In this document: in pieces, positions 7,801-16,430 of the stretch | How positions within the stretch are numbered: the first letter of the stretch is position 1 | Layout of the letters: every line of letters starts with the position of its first letter | From: Neobacillus driksii | GTDB lineage: Bacteria > Bacillota > Bacilli > Bacillales > Cytobacillaceae | Direction: 5' to 3' | Assembly: GCF_013409995.1 (NCBI RefSeq) | Contig: NZ_JACCBX010000019.1 | Coordinates: 54,861 to 118,860 of the forward strand | DNA: 64,000 nucleotides | Made by a program: the position numbers and the translations under genes | The notes under the pieces: model-generated | The model's database searches: none | The model's input: the letters and a program-made list of their open reading frames with translations, nothing else | Told to the model about the DNA's origin: nothing

Positions 7801-8283
7801 ATGAAAGATTTAATTAAATTCCTAACAAGATACGAAAAGTTTGTTTTTATAATAATGATTGTTATTCCTTGGCTGTCTGCTCCTTTATTAGGTAAGAAAA
7901 CATTTAAGCGATTTACCCTAGGTGCAGTGTTTATTTGCATTTTTGTTTTCATTGAAAGTTTGTTTGCGCACAAAAGGTTATGGTGGTTGTTTCATAAAAG
8001 ACTTTTTCCAAAGGTTATTGGGGAACTTCCACTAATCATTGGGCCATTCTTCATTGGAACCCTATGGATTATGAAGTTTACCTATGGGAATTTCAAACGA
8101 TACTTTCTTACCAATTTCTGTATTGATGCATTTTTTGTTTATATACATGTCCCAATCCTAAAAAAACTTGGGTATGCCTCTCTAATCAGATTAAGTAAAT
8201 TTAACTTTTTACTGATCTTTTTATTCAAGGCTATGCTGCTATATCTTTTCCAAATGATCTTTGAGAAAAAGAAAATCAGATAA
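7801..8283 (+). CDS. Hypothetical multi-pass membrane protein, 160 aa
   Basis: Four hydrophobic segments (roughly residues 12-32, 40-55, 75-92 and 130-152) separated by short basic loops, and a very basic C-terminus. AAAGGATG sits 6 bp before the ATG. I do not recognise a family. It is transcribed alone, divergent from exoA, and ends in a terminator. Confidence 0.65.
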   Translation: MKDLIKFLTRYEKFVFIIMIVIPWLSAPLLGKKTFKRFTLGAVFICIFVFIESLFAHKRLWWLFHKRLFPKVIGELPLIIGPFFIGTLWIMKFTYGNFKRYFLTNFCIDAFFVYIHVPILKKLGYASLIRLSKFNFLLIFLFKAMLLYLFQMIFEKKKIR

Positions 8284-8290
8284 AGACACA

Positions 8291-8318
8291 AAAGGACAAC
8301 TGTAAAAGTTGCCTTTTT
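8291..8318 (+). terminator. Intrinsic terminator
   Basis: AAAGGACAAC pairs with GTTGCCTTT (one bulged base) and is followed by a T run, ending the gene to the left; it abuts the stop of the convergent gene. Confidence 0.7.
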
Positions 8319-9104
8319 TCATGGGATCAAATATTGTTCTGTTAATTGTGTTGAAAACAGCTTAGATGCTGGTACGATTTCGATGTTACGTTGCTTGTAT
8401 TCTTCCATTGATTGAAAAATCCCGACAGAACATACTTTTCCTGTCACTCCAACATGCCCGATAGCAATTCCCCTGCCAGTGAATTCCGTTATTTTCGCCA
8501 ATCTCATCATCTGTTTTCTCACGTGGCTTGATGATGAGATATCATCAAGGAAAACATCCCTTTTTAATAGCGGCACGTTCATTTCCTTTGCGAGTTCTGG
8601 AAATTTCGATTTAGGGCTTGTCCCGCTATCAATGATATACAGCTTTCTCTCTTTTGCCACTTCAACAATCGCTCTGACGACTTCCTCATCTTCTACTGCT
8701 AAAGACCCCATATGATTATTCATCCCCACTGCATGTGGTACAGACTTTAATGCTTCCTCTACTCTTTTTTTCACTTCTTTAGGTGATAAATCAACCGTAA
8801 TCGGTTTCGGACCCAACCAAGAGCGCTTTCCCCTTTTCGGCTGCATCGGTAAATGGACGATTACTTCAAATCCATTTTTGTGCGCCCATTTTGCATGCTT
8901 CTTAGAGTGCTCAGTAAAAGGCATAACCGCTGCCGTAATTGGAATGTTTCCTTCAAGAAAATCTCTAACTCCGCCCGTGCCTCCACCGAAATCATCAATA
9001 ATGATCGCAGCCTTCAGCTGTTTATCTTCAGTCTTCTCAGCTAAAACTGGCTCTTGCAGGGAAAACAGCAAAAAGGGGATTAATAATAGAGCAAATCTTT
9101 TCAT
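8319..9104 (-). CDS. Divergent polysaccharide deacetylase family protein (YibQ-like), secreted
   Basis: 261 aa with a signal peptide (MKRFALLLIPFLLFSLQEPVLA, cut near residue 22 in outline). The mature part starts LKAAIIIDDFGGG, the metal-binding DD motif of the divergent polysaccharide deacetylase (DUF610) family, and has HLPMQPKR and GIAIGHVG farther on. Such proteins are exported and thought to act on envelope carbohydrate; activity is not established. GGGAGG precedes the start. Confidence 0.85.
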   Translation of the reverse strand: MKRFALLLIPFLLFSLQEPVLAEKTEDKQLKAAIIIDDFGGGTGGVRDFLEGNIPITAAVMPFTEHSKKHAKWAHKNGFEVIVHLPMQPKRGKRSWLGPKPITVDLSPKEVKKRVEEALKSVPHAVGMNNHMGSLAVEDEEVVRAIVEVAKERKLYIIDSGTSPKSKFPELAKEMNVPLLKRDVFLDDISSSSHVRKQMMRLAKITEFTGRGIAIGHVGVTGKVCSVGIFQSMEEYKQRNIEIVPASKLFSTQLTEQYLIP

Positions 9105-9183
9105 AAAAACCTCCCAGTGTGATGTTTTACGTTAATTTGCCCTGAGAAAATTGATTCATGCTATTGGTTTTGATTATAAGAAA

Positions 9184-9208
9184 AAAGAGCCCCATTGCTC
9201 GGCTCTTT
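9184..9208 (-). terminator. Terminator of ppiB
   Basis: AAAGAGCC pairs with GGCTCTTT; on the minus strand a T run follows, just beyond the ppiB stop codon. Confidence 0.85.
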
Positions 9209-9216
9209 GGATTATC

Positions 9217-9654
9217 CTATTCGTCGTATACTTCCACTTTTTCCATAATGTCGCCATTTCTCATCGCTTTCGCAGCTTCAAGACCAGAAGTCACTTTACC
9301 AAAAACAGTATGTACACCATTTAGGTGAGGCTGAGACTCATGGACGATGAAGAATTGGCTGCCACCTGTGTCTTTACCAGCGTGCGCCATTGATAGAGCA
9401 CCTGGAACATGTGTGTGTGGATTGCCTTGTGTTTCACATTTGATTGTATATCCAGGACCACCTGTTCCACGGCCTTCAGGGCATCCTCCTTGGCTTACGA
9501 ATCCAGGAATTACACGGTGGAAAGTTAACCCATTGTAAAAGCCGCTAGTTGCTAGCTTTTCAAAGTTTGCAACTGTACCAGGTGCTTCGTTTGGATATAA
9601 TTCAAACTCAATTTTTTCACCGTTTTGCATTTGTATGTGTCCTTTTTTTGCCAC
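9217..9654 (-). CDS. ppiB: Peptidyl-prolyl cis-trans isomerase, cyclophilin type
   Basis: 145 aa from a GTG start preceded by AAAGGAG; the open frame runs farther upstream but that part has no ribosome site, and 145 aa is the usual length of Bacillus PpiB. Cyclophilin active-site blocks are visible: FHRVIPGFVSQGG, GSQFFIVH and LNGVHTVFGKV. Cytoplasmic (no signal peptide); assists folding by proline isomerisation. Confidence 0.95.
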   Translation of the reverse strand: MAKKGHIQMQNGEKIEFELYPNEAPGTVANFEKLATSGFYNGLTFHRVIPGFVSQGGCPEGRGTGGPGYTIKCETQGNPHTHVPGALSMAHAGKDTGGSQFFIVHESQPHLNGVHTVFGKVTSGLEAAKAMRNGDIMEKVEVYDE

Positions 9655-9728
9655 AATTAACATCTCCTTTATGTAAAAAAATTCATTTTCATCATACACT
9701 TTCCAACACAGAAAAGAAAGTTTCATGG

Positions 9729-9756
9729 TTTAAATTTATAAAATTTGTGGTATTAT
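9729..9756 (+). promoter_or_regulatory. Extended -10 promoter of the structured RNA
   Basis: TTTAAA (9729-9734), a 16-bp spacer, and TATTAT (9751-9756) with TGG immediately before it, an extended -10 element. Predicted start point near 9762. Confidence 0.6.
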
Positions 9757-9761
9757 AACAG

Positions 9762-9877
9762 TACCCCTTCCGAACATTCGCTTGTTGCGGGACACTTAAC
9801 CACTGTACGGACGGAAGGGGTACGTAGTGTCGTTGGTAGCGGCATTGCAAAAGCCAAGACTTTGGTCTTGGCTTTTT
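9762..9877 (+). ncRNA. Candidate small structured RNA, about 115 nt, with pseudoknot
   Basis: Between ppiB and the gene at 9877 a 12-bp perfect stem forms from 9761-9772 (GTACCCCTTCCG) and 9812-9823. Inside its loop AACA/TGTT can form a small hairpin, and GACAC (9791-9795) is complementary to GTGTC (9827-9831) just 3' of the stem, an H-type pseudoknot. A terminator (AAAAGCCAAGAC... T6, 9849-9877) closes it and an extended -10 promoter opens it. There is no reading frame with a ribosome site. I cannot tie it to a known RNA family from memory. Confidence 0.65.
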
Positions 9878-10326
9878 TACTGTTCTTTATTTGTTAATTG
9901 ATAAAATAAAAATATAAACGAGAAAAAAACGAGGTAACCATAGAAGCTATACATATGCTTCCATTCACTTGAATGCCCAAAAAGCCCAAATAGTTCAGAA
10001 AACCTTTCAAAGATAGGCATTAATAAGCTGAGAAATAAAACTATTCCCACTTTCCCCAATTTGTTTACCTGCTTCATCTTTATCACATATACCAGGACAA
10101 GAATTGGCAGTCCTACAAAGGTAAAAGCAATATTAAACGAAAACAATTCAGGAAACGGTCTAATCGGGAACATGTACAAATTTTTCCCGACGAAGTAGAG
10201 ATCCAAGCTAGTACCAAGCAATATAGCCAAAACTAAGACAGGGGCATATTCTCTAATTAAAAACGGTAATGACTTTTTTTGCCAAGGCGGCAAGTTCAAG
10301 CCTTTCGAGCGTTTTACAGTATTCAT
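9877..10326 (-). CDS. Hypothetical membrane protein, 149 aa
   Basis: Four hydrophobic segments with short loops and a basic N-terminal tail. GGGGAG lies 7 bp before ATG 10326, which I prefer to the in-frame TTG at 10332. Its first ~74 bases overlap the end of the upstream DUF2515 gene in another frame, so the two are translated from one mRNA. No family recognised. Its transcript can end in the hairpin at 9849-9877, which works in both directions. Confidence 0.65.
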   Translation of the reverse strand: MNTVKRSKGLNLPPWQKKSLPFLIREYAPVLVLAILLGTSLDLYFVGKNLYMFPIRPFPELFSFNIAFTFVGLPILVLVYVIKMKQVNKLGKVGIVLFLSLLMPIFERFSELFGLFGHSSEWKHMYSFYGYLVFFSFIFLFYQLTNKEQ

Positions 10327-11317
10327 ATTCAATCTCCCCGTTTATATGTGTTTCGTTAAGCTCCGAGAGATAGCCGGCTACATGCCAATCACGAAACCAA
10401 TCTCCCTTTTCCGCTTCTTGGTGCTGAACGTCTTTCCACGCAGACATTAAATCTGGACTATAAATTTTTTTAGCTCCCCATTTTAGTTTGCAGGCATTTA
10501 ATCGGAGCTGATAAGGAATTCCTGGAATTCCTTCGTTAACATTATTAAAGATATGCGGCCAATAATCTTTTCTAGACCCAGTATGGCGGTGTGCTTTTGC
10601 CCATTCTACAAATTGAATTAATAATTCCTTTTTTTGAAAAAGTACAGCATACAATCTCTTTCCTAATAAAATACGCTCATGTAATGATTGAAACTGATGA
10701 AGTGTTTGCCCGGCTAAACTCTTTTTTCGATAGGGAAACAAAATATGATTAAACGAAAGGTAATCCTGTAGTTTAAACTCTAATGTGGTTAAAACATCCT
10801 TTTGATAAATAGGATTCTGAATCACCCTTTTTTCTAAATAATTTTGTTCATTAATAACCAGAGCCATTGTTAGAATGTACGAGTCCCGCCTTCTCCAAAA
10901 ATAATTCCAAACACTCTCCATGAAGGAGGATATGTCCAAAGCAGGTAAAAGGTAAAAGAGCGGTTTATTTCTTTTTAAGCTTTCACGGTATAATAAAAAT
11001 TGTGGATAGGCGTCTTGAAAAATCAGCCAATTCCCGCGCTCCAAGAAAGTGAAATAAGTATTGCTTTCTTGTTTTGTAAGCAGACGTGTAAGGAGCTCCC
11101 CTTTTAAATCCGTCATGTTCCATCCGCCATTTCTAGAGACCATATGTCCTAAAAACGCCCAATGGATTTCAGGATGTTTTTGGTAAAAATCAAAATAGGC
11201 CATAGTCCTTGTAACATTATTCAGGTTCAGTTCCCTTGTATTCTTTCTAATCCTTTCTAAAATACCTTTCTCCTCGCTGGTTAATTTATTATTGTCCATG
11301 TCGGCTGGTTGTTTCAT
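10253..11317 (-). CDS. DUF2515 family protein (YppC-like)
   Basis: 354 aa, soluble, basic and rich in aromatic residues. The N-terminal block NTRELNLNNVTRTMAYFDFY, GGWNMTDLKG and FLERGNWLIFQDAYPQFLLY are features I associate with YppC/DUF2515 of Bacillus. Function unknown. It overlaps the downstream membrane-protein gene by ~74 bases and is divergent from sqhC, 153 bp away. Confidence 0.75.
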   Translation of the reverse strand: MKQPADMDNNKLTSEEKGILERIRKNTRELNLNNVTRTMAYFDFYQKHPEIHWAFLGHMVSRNGGWNMTDLKGELLTRLLTKQESNTYFTFLERGNWLIFQDAYPQFLLYRESLKRNKPLFYLLPALDISSFMESVWNYFWRRRDSYILTMALVINEQNYLEKRVIQNPIYQKDVLTTLEFKLQDYLSFNHILFPYRKKSLAGQTLHQFQSLHERILLGKRLYAVLFQKKELLIQFVEWAKAHRHTGSRKDYWPHIFNNVNEGIPGIPYQLRLNACKLKWGAKKIYSPDLMSAWKDVQHQEAEKGDWFRDWHVAGYLSELNETHINGEIEYEYCKTLERLELAALAKKVITVFN

Positions 11318-11470
11318 TTTTGCCTTTAATTCATCCTTAATGGTTTCAATTGGCGTTTTTTCCCTGCTTCTGATAAAAAAAATAATGATAACCTCCCTTG
11401 AGAATTCTCTTTCTATTTCCTGAATATGTATAGATGAGAATATTCAATTGGGAGAGGACTGAACATTACG

Positions 11471-13336
11471 ATGACCGATACAAGTAAAGGCATTGAATGG
11501 CTGGTTGAGACACTTAGAAGGGATCAGTCTCCCGATGGCTCCTGGAATTACCCATTCGAAACTGGATTATCGACAGATGCCTATATGATCATTTTATTAC
11601 GGACATTAGAAATAAATGATGAAGAATTAATAAAGGGTCTTACTGAGAGGATTCTGAGCAGACAAGAAAGAAACGGCTCTTGGAAACTTTTTTACGATGA
11701 GCCGGAAGGAAACCTTACAGCTACAGTGGAATCCTATTACGCCCTTTTATACTCGGGATACTATGACAAAAAGGATAAACGCCTTCAAACGGCCAAAAAA
11801 TTCATTTTGTCCAAAGGCGGAATCGTAGAGGTTAATATGTTTACAAAAGTGATGTTGGCCTTAACCGGGCAATTAAAGTGGCCCTCCTTCTCCCCTCTGC
11901 CAATTGAAATTATTTTATTACCACTCTCTTTTCCAATCAATTTCTATTCTTTTTCCGTCTACGGCCGGGCAAATTTAACCCCTATGATGATTCTTGCGGA
12001 TAAGAAATTATCGATAAAGACAAGTAGGAGTCCTGATCTCTCGGATTTAAGGGCAGGCAGAGATGACTCTGGATCATGGATTCGTTCGGAGGAAATACGT
12101 TCGCTCTTCTCTTTTATTAAAAAGGGTGTAAAGAATCTAATCGGGCTGCCCCAACAGCTTCATACACTGGCCATACAGCGCGCGAAGAAATATATGCTTG
12201 ACCATATAGAAGAAGATGGTACGTTTTACAGCTACTACAGCTCTACTTTTTTAATGATCTTTGCCCTTATCTCACTAGGATATAAGAAAACCGACCCTGC
12301 TATCACGAAAGCGATTGATGGGATTAAATCAATGAAATGTACGATTAAAGGCCAACTGCACATGCAATACACGACAGCAAATGTGTGGAATACCTCGTTA
12401 ATTGGCTATACCCTACAAGAAGCTGGGATTTCACCTGAAGATCCCATGGTTGAGATAACTAATCAATATTTACTTAAAAGGCAGCATACTAAATTTGGTG
12501 ATTGGGTAATCCATAATCCTACTAGTTTACCAGGAGGCTGGGGTTTCTCAGATATTAATAGCATTAACCCCGATGTGGATGATACAACCGCCTCTTTACG
12601 ATCGATTTCGAGAATGGGCACCAATCATCATGCCGCCTGGAGCCGGGGAATTAACTGGCTGCTATCCATGCAGAATGACGACGGCGGCTGGGCAGCTTTC
12701 GAAAAAAATACGGATACCAAGCTTTTTGAGTTTCTTCCCATTGAAAAGGCTCAGTTTATCCTAACTGACCCATCATGTGCAGATATCACTGGGCGTACGC
12801 TTGAATTCTTCGGGAACTATACAAATCTATCAGAAGACCATCTAAGTATTAAAAAAGGGGTAAAATGGCTGTTGGATCATCAAGAACGGGATGGTTCTTG
12901 GTATGGAAGATGGGGAATTTGTTATATTTATGGCACCTGGGGCGCAGTAACGGGTTTAGCTGCAGTCGGAATTCCTGCAAGTGATGAATCGATACAAAAA
13001 GCGATACAGTGGCTCCAGCACATTCAAAACAAAGATGGAGGCTGGGGCGAATCCTGTTACAGTGATAATAAACAAACTTACGTTCCGCTAGGAGTCAGCA
13101 CTCTAACTCATACAGCCTGGGCCTTGGATACGTTAATCAGTATTTCAGATAAACAAACACCTGCGATTCGTAAAGGGGTCTCATATTTATTGGAGAATCT
13201 GCAAAAAGAGGATTGGACCACAGCCTACCCTAAAGGGCAGGGAATGGCCGGTGCATTTTATATACACTATCATAGCTATCGCTATATCTTTCCCTTACTA
13301 GCATTAGCACATTATCGAGAGAAGTTTGAAAAATAA
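11471..13336 (+). CDS. sqhC: Squalene-hopene cyclase (or sesquarterpene-type cyclase)
   Basis: 621 aa, normal for the Bacillus family. Several QW repeats are visible (QERNGSW, QNDDGGW, QERDGSW, QNKDGGW), and the acid motif is DVDD at residues 368-371 followed by T, matching the DxDD that protonates the terpene. The enzyme folds a linear triterpene to a hopanoid-like or, in Bacillus, a sesquarterpenoid product in the membrane; the substrate cannot be decided here. GGGAGAGGA lies 14 bp before ATG. Confidence 0.93.
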   Translation: MTDTSKGIEWLVETLRRDQSPDGSWNYPFETGLSTDAYMIILLRTLEINDEELIKGLTERILSRQERNGSWKLFYDEPEGNLTATVESYYALLYSGYYDKKDKRLQTAKKFILSKGGIVEVNMFTKVMLALTGQLKWPSFSPLPIEIILLPLSFPINFYSFSVYGRANLTPMMILADKKLSIKTSRSPDLSDLRAGRDDSGSWIRSEEIRSLFSFIKKGVKNLIGLPQQLHTLAIQRAKKYMLDHIEEDGTFYSYYSSTFLMIFALISLGYKKTDPAITKAIDGIKSMKCTIKGQLHMQYTTANVWNTSLIGYTLQEAGISPEDPMVEITNQYLLKRQHTKFGDWVIHNPTSLPGGWGFSDINSINPDVDDTTASLRSISRMGTNHHAAWSRGINWLLSMQNDDGGWAAFEKNTDTKLFEFLPIEKAQFILTDPSCADITGRTLEFFGNYTNLSEDHLSIKKGVKWLLDHQERDGSWYGRWGICYIYGTWGAVTGLAAVGIPASDESIQKAIQWLQHIQNKDGGWGESCYSDNKQTYVPLGVSTLTHTAWALDTLISISDKQTPAIRKGVSYLLENLQKEDWTTAYPKGQGMAGAFYIHYHSYRYIFPLLALAHYREKFEK

Positions 13337-13786
13337 CACGACGGGACTACGATATTAAAGGGTACCGTTTTCGAGTGCATTCTTATTAGAGGACACAAGA
13401 GTTGACGTATGATTTGGCATACGTCTTTTTCTAATCGGTTGGGTGATCGGGTTAAGCACATGTGCTGTTAAATAGGCGGAAAAATTCCGCTTAATTAGTA
13501 ATTAGTATTAAAAAAGGCATAAATAGACGGAGAGATTCCGCCTATTGACTCGAAAAATTCGAAAATGGGAGAGTTTTCTTTGAATAAGCGGAAAAACTCC
13601 GGTTATTTACCCCGAAACGAGCTCCATTCTGCATTTAACCGGAAAAGTTCCGCTTATTTTACTTTTGCAGGTTACTCGATCAAGGACAAGACATCTTAAC
13701 TAAAAGAGAGTGTGTTTTTTCTCGTAAATCTAATAGAACCTCATTATGGTGCATAACGGTGAACCGCATTACAAGTAAGGTTAAAA
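13337..13786. other. Gene-free stretch with palindromic repeats
   Basis: 450 bp without a credible gene between sqhC and mug. Its second half carries the four palindromes described at 13471-13659. The rest is AT-rich; I see no clear terminator directly after sqhC. Confidence 0.6.
13471..13659. repeat. Four short palindromic repeats (core CGGAAAAATTCCG)
   Basis: Copies at 13471-13494 (AGGCGGAAAAATTCCGCTTA), 13521-13547, 13583-13608 and 13634-13659 share the form [AT]-GCGGAnAnnTCCGC-[AT]. Copies 3 and 4 each carry one C/G change that breaks their own symmetry, but copy 4 resembles the reverse complement of copy 3, so together they can form one longer hairpin. They look like the dispersed REP-like palindromes of Bacillaceae. 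Confidence 0.7.
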
Positions 13787-14293
13787 TTACTCGATTATTT
13801 CTTTAAGTCCGAAATAAATCTCAACAACATCTTCCACTTTCATTCGAACGAGGCCGCTGGAGGAGGGTGCGACAAAGTCAATCGTTCCGGGAACGACTGC
13901 TTTCTCCTGCTTTCCCCACGGAACTTTCTTCAAACCGCTATATTCTTGATAAACTCCCTTCCCAACGAAACAAACAACCTTCGGCTTGTACGTCTCTATC
14001 TTTTTCCGAAGAATATCTTTTCCTTCTTTGTATTCTGCCTTCGTAATCTCATCGGCTGCTTTTGTGGGTCTTGCGACAATATTGGTGATCCCCATCCCTA
14101 AATCCAACAACTTAGAATCTTCAGAGGCGTTATATCTTCGTGGTGTCAAACCTGCATCATGTAAAATTCGCCAAAACCGGTTGTTCGGATTGGCAAAATG
14201 ATGTCCGGTTTCGCTTGAACGAATACTCGGATTGAATCCGACAAATAGTATCTTTAAATTCTCTCTTATATGGTCATTTACTAGTTTCAACAT
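13787..14293 (-). CDS. mug: G/U mismatch-specific DNA glycosylase
   Basis: 168 aa from ATG 14293, which follows TTGAGGAGC; eight more upstream codons are open but lack a ribosome site. Motif I is FVGFNPSIRS with the catalytic Asn, then HHFANPNNRFWRILHDAG and the C-terminal block PSSSGLVR, as in Mug/TDG enzymes. Removes uracil or thymine opposite guanine, cytoplasmic base excision repair. Confidence 0.92.
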   Translation of the reverse strand: MLKLVNDHIRENLKILFVGFNPSIRSSETGHHFANPNNRFWRILHDAGLTPRRYNASEDSKLLDLGMGITNIVARPTKAADEITKAEYKEGKDILRKKIETYKPKVVCFVGKGVYQEYSGLKKVPWGKQEKAVVPGTIDFVAPSSSGLVRMKVEDVVEIYFGLKEIIE

Positions 14294-14344
14294 ATTGCTC
14301 CTCAATTCATAAAACATTCATGACCCTATTTTACTAAAACTTGT

Positions 14345-14920
14345 TCATTTTTCATAATGATTCCAAGAAGTAATGACGGTTGCAAATAAACCAACAATTG
14401 ATACGATTAACATCGAATATAGTAATCTAGGCTCCTGTAAGATGAGTAAGCTGGTCATAATAATCACCGTATCAATAGCATAAGCAATGATACCTACATT
14501 AATCTTTGTCCACTTTGCGAGAAGTAGTGCAAGCAGATCCATTCCACCTGGACTAATGTGATTCCTGAGCATGGTTCCTACCCCAATACCGAGGATTACT
14601 CCTCCGATAATGACAGAGCTCACAATCGGTACATGAAATACATCCCGTAAAGGAACCAAGAATTCAATCATGAAACCGGAAAAAAAAGCTCCAATCAGGC
14701 CGTATAAAAAATAATCAAAATCAGATTTATAGGCATATAGGTAAACAGGAATATTTAAAATCACAAAGGTTAGACCAATGCTAAAATGCCACAAGTAATT
14801 AATCACAATACTAATCCCAAACATACCGCCATTGATAAGGTGGAAGGGTAAAATAAATCCATTTACCCCGATACCAATCATCGTACTGCCAAACCCAATC
14901 ACAGCTAATTTTTTCAGCAT
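14345..14920 (-). CDS. YitT family membrane protein lacking the DUF2179 domain
   Basis: 191 aa with five or six membrane helices and the YitT signatures NGFILPFHLINGGMFGISI and GTMLRNHISPGGMDLLA. It has no C-terminal DUF2179 domain, unlike the paralogue at 36976. ATG 14920 is chosen because AAGGGA lies 8 bp upstream; an earlier ATG at 15016 overlaps the stop of the NhaC-like gene, but its first codons are the terminator hairpin of that gene. Transport role unknown. Confidence 0.8.
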   Translation of the reverse strand: MLKKLAVIGFGSTMIGIGVNGFILPFHLINGGMFGISIVINYLWHFSIGLTFVILNIPVYLYAYKSDFDYFLYGLIGAFFSGFMIEFLVPLRDVFHVPIVSSVIIGGVILGIGVGTMLRNHISPGGMDLLALLLAKWTKINVGIIAYAIDTVIIMTSLLILQEPRLLYSMLIVSIVGLFATVITSWNHYEK

Positions 14921-14992
14921 GGCTCCCATCCCTTGTCCAAAGATCTTTATAACCACATATATGTTTGTACAAGGAAGTTCATCACAACAAAA

Positions 14993-15014
14993 AACGGAGT
15001 ATAGACTCCGTTTC
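14993..15014 (-). terminator. Terminator after the NhaC-like gene
   Basis: AAACGGAG pairs with CTCCGTTT across a 6-base loop; on the minus strand TTTTTTG follows directly after the stop codon. Confidence 0.85.
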
Positions 15015-16329
15015 ATTCAGCCGCTGCTGCTTTATTAGACTTTTTGACATGTTTGAACAGGGAAACCATCAGCGTTATAAGAGGTAAGACCCACAAAAAT
15101 AACGCATAAGGTAAATACTCCAAGATAGGAACGCCAACGATGGTACTGCACATAATCGCAAGCACACTCCATGGTACCATTCCTGGGAATAACATCGTCG
15201 TATCCCCCATCACCCTTGCTAATTCCTCTTCCCCATAATGATTTTTCCAATGTGGTAAGAAGGACCTCCCCGTTAGGATAATAGGAAGTGTTTGATTTGC
15301 CGCAATAACACTTATTAAAAGAGTAGCTGAGAAGGTTTTTAATGTATCACCTGTTAAAGATGTTGATCGTTGCAGCCATTTATCCAAATAAGGCTGAATA
15401 ACATTCAATTCCTCCAATAGACCATTATAAGCACCGGCTAAGGCAAGAAACAGAAGTAATTCGTACATATGAAGGAAACCACCGCCGAGACCTTCAATCC
15501 CTTTCCAAAAAGCTGAACCTACTTCAGAAACGGTACCGCCATCTACTAAAGAAATAATAGCAGCACTTAAGACACTCGATATGAAGGCATATATAATGCT
15601 GAGCCTAAAAAGGACTAATACTAGCAATATAATAGGGGGAATAAACTTCAAAAACGTTAACTCTCCCCACTCAAATGAAATGGTATGAATCATTTTCTCA
15701 GTAGAAAAAAAGTCAAATACCCCATAGAATAACATGGACAATACCACTGCAATTATTGTGGTGAGGAACATTGCATTCCATTGCTTTTTAACAGGAAGTT
15801 CTAATGTATGTGCTAAAAGCTGATTCGCACTTGAAAATGGAGATGTTCGGTCCCCGACAAACGCCCCAGAAACCAATGCACCAGCTACAACTGCTGTGGA
15901 TAGGTTTAGAACTACTGCAGTCCCCAAAATGGGAATACCAATCGCACTAAGTGTTCCCACTGTTGTTCCGAGAAGCATCGAAAAAACCATCGCTGCAACA
16001 AACGTTAACACATAGAAATAGTGCGGATTTATGAGATAAAGTGCGATTTTAACCATTTGGTCAATGGTTCCAGAAAGATACCAAGATGGAAGCAGAAAAC
16101 TTACTAGGAAAAGTATAAGAATAACAATCCTAGTCTTGTAAACACCTCGAATACTAATTTGGACAATTTGTTTAAAAGATTGGTTATTTCGATTTGCTAA
16201 ATGAACAATAACGAGATAACCGGGTAGAAACCCAATGACGAGTGGAAAATGAAAAATGACTGAAAAGATTACACCCGCTAACGTAATGGTTAGGAGGTAA
16301 ATTAATTGTTTTATCGAGAACCTATTCAT
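15013..16329 (-). CDS. NhaC-type Na+/H+ antiporter family protein
   Basis: 438 aa with about eleven hydrophobic helices. GTTVGTLSAIGIPILG, SGAFVGDRTSPFSSANQLLAH and the late block MGDTTMLFPGMVPWSV follow the NhaC plan of paired half-helices; the protein is close to the family's usual 440-490 aa. Probably exchanges cations or an organic acid across the membrane; the substrate is open. A weak ribosome site, AAGG, lies 10 bp before the ATG. Confidence 0.85.
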   Translation of the reverse strand: MNRFSIKQLIYLLTITLAGVIFSVIFHFPLVIGFLPGYLVIVHLANRNNQSFKQIVQISIRGVYKTRIVILILFLVSFLLPSWYLSGTIDQMVKIALYLINPHYFYVLTFVAAMVFSMLLGTTVGTLSAIGIPILGTAVVLNLSTAVVAGALVSGAFVGDRTSPFSSANQLLAHTLELPVKKQWNAMFLTTIIAVVLSMLFYGVFDFFSTEKMIHTISFEWGELTFLKFIPPIILLVLVLFRLSIIYAFISSVLSAAIISLVDGGTVSEVGSAFWKGIEGLGGGFLHMYELLLFLALAGAYNGLLEELNVIQPYLDKWLQRSTSLTGDTLKTFSATLLISVIAANQTLPIILTGRSFLPHWKNHYGEEELARVMGDTTMLFPGMVPWSVLAIMCSTIVGVPILEYLPYALFLWVLPLITLMVSLFKHVKKSNKAAAAE

Positions 16330-16391
16330 ACAAAACCAACCTTAGCTTTAATAAATCTAATTATAATGATTGCTGTATATTTCCGAAAGCA

Positions 16392-16430
16392 AAATAAATG
16401 GAGCCCTGTAATTTCCGGCTCCATTTATTT
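16392..16430. terminator. Terminator after cwlJ
   Basis: A 14-bp perfect stem, AAATAAATGGAGCC with 16417-16430, lies exactly at the end of the cwlJ reading frame and upstream of the NhaC-like gene. Confidence 0.8.

Noticed and set aside
9655..9726. N-terminal extension of cyclophilin
   Set aside because: No ribosome site; GTG 9654 follows AAAGGAG and gives the family length.
9762..9877. RoxS/RsaE, 6S or SRP RNA as identity of the small RNA
   Set aside because: C-rich single-stranded motifs of RoxS are paired here, and size and sequence do not fit 6S or SRP RNA.
14921..15016. 32-residue N-terminal extension of the YitT-like protein, with ATGA overlap to the NhaC-like gene
   Set aside because: Its first codons are the terminator hairpin of the NhaC-like gene and it has cysteine-rich, unlikely sequence; ATG 14920 has a proper ribosome site.
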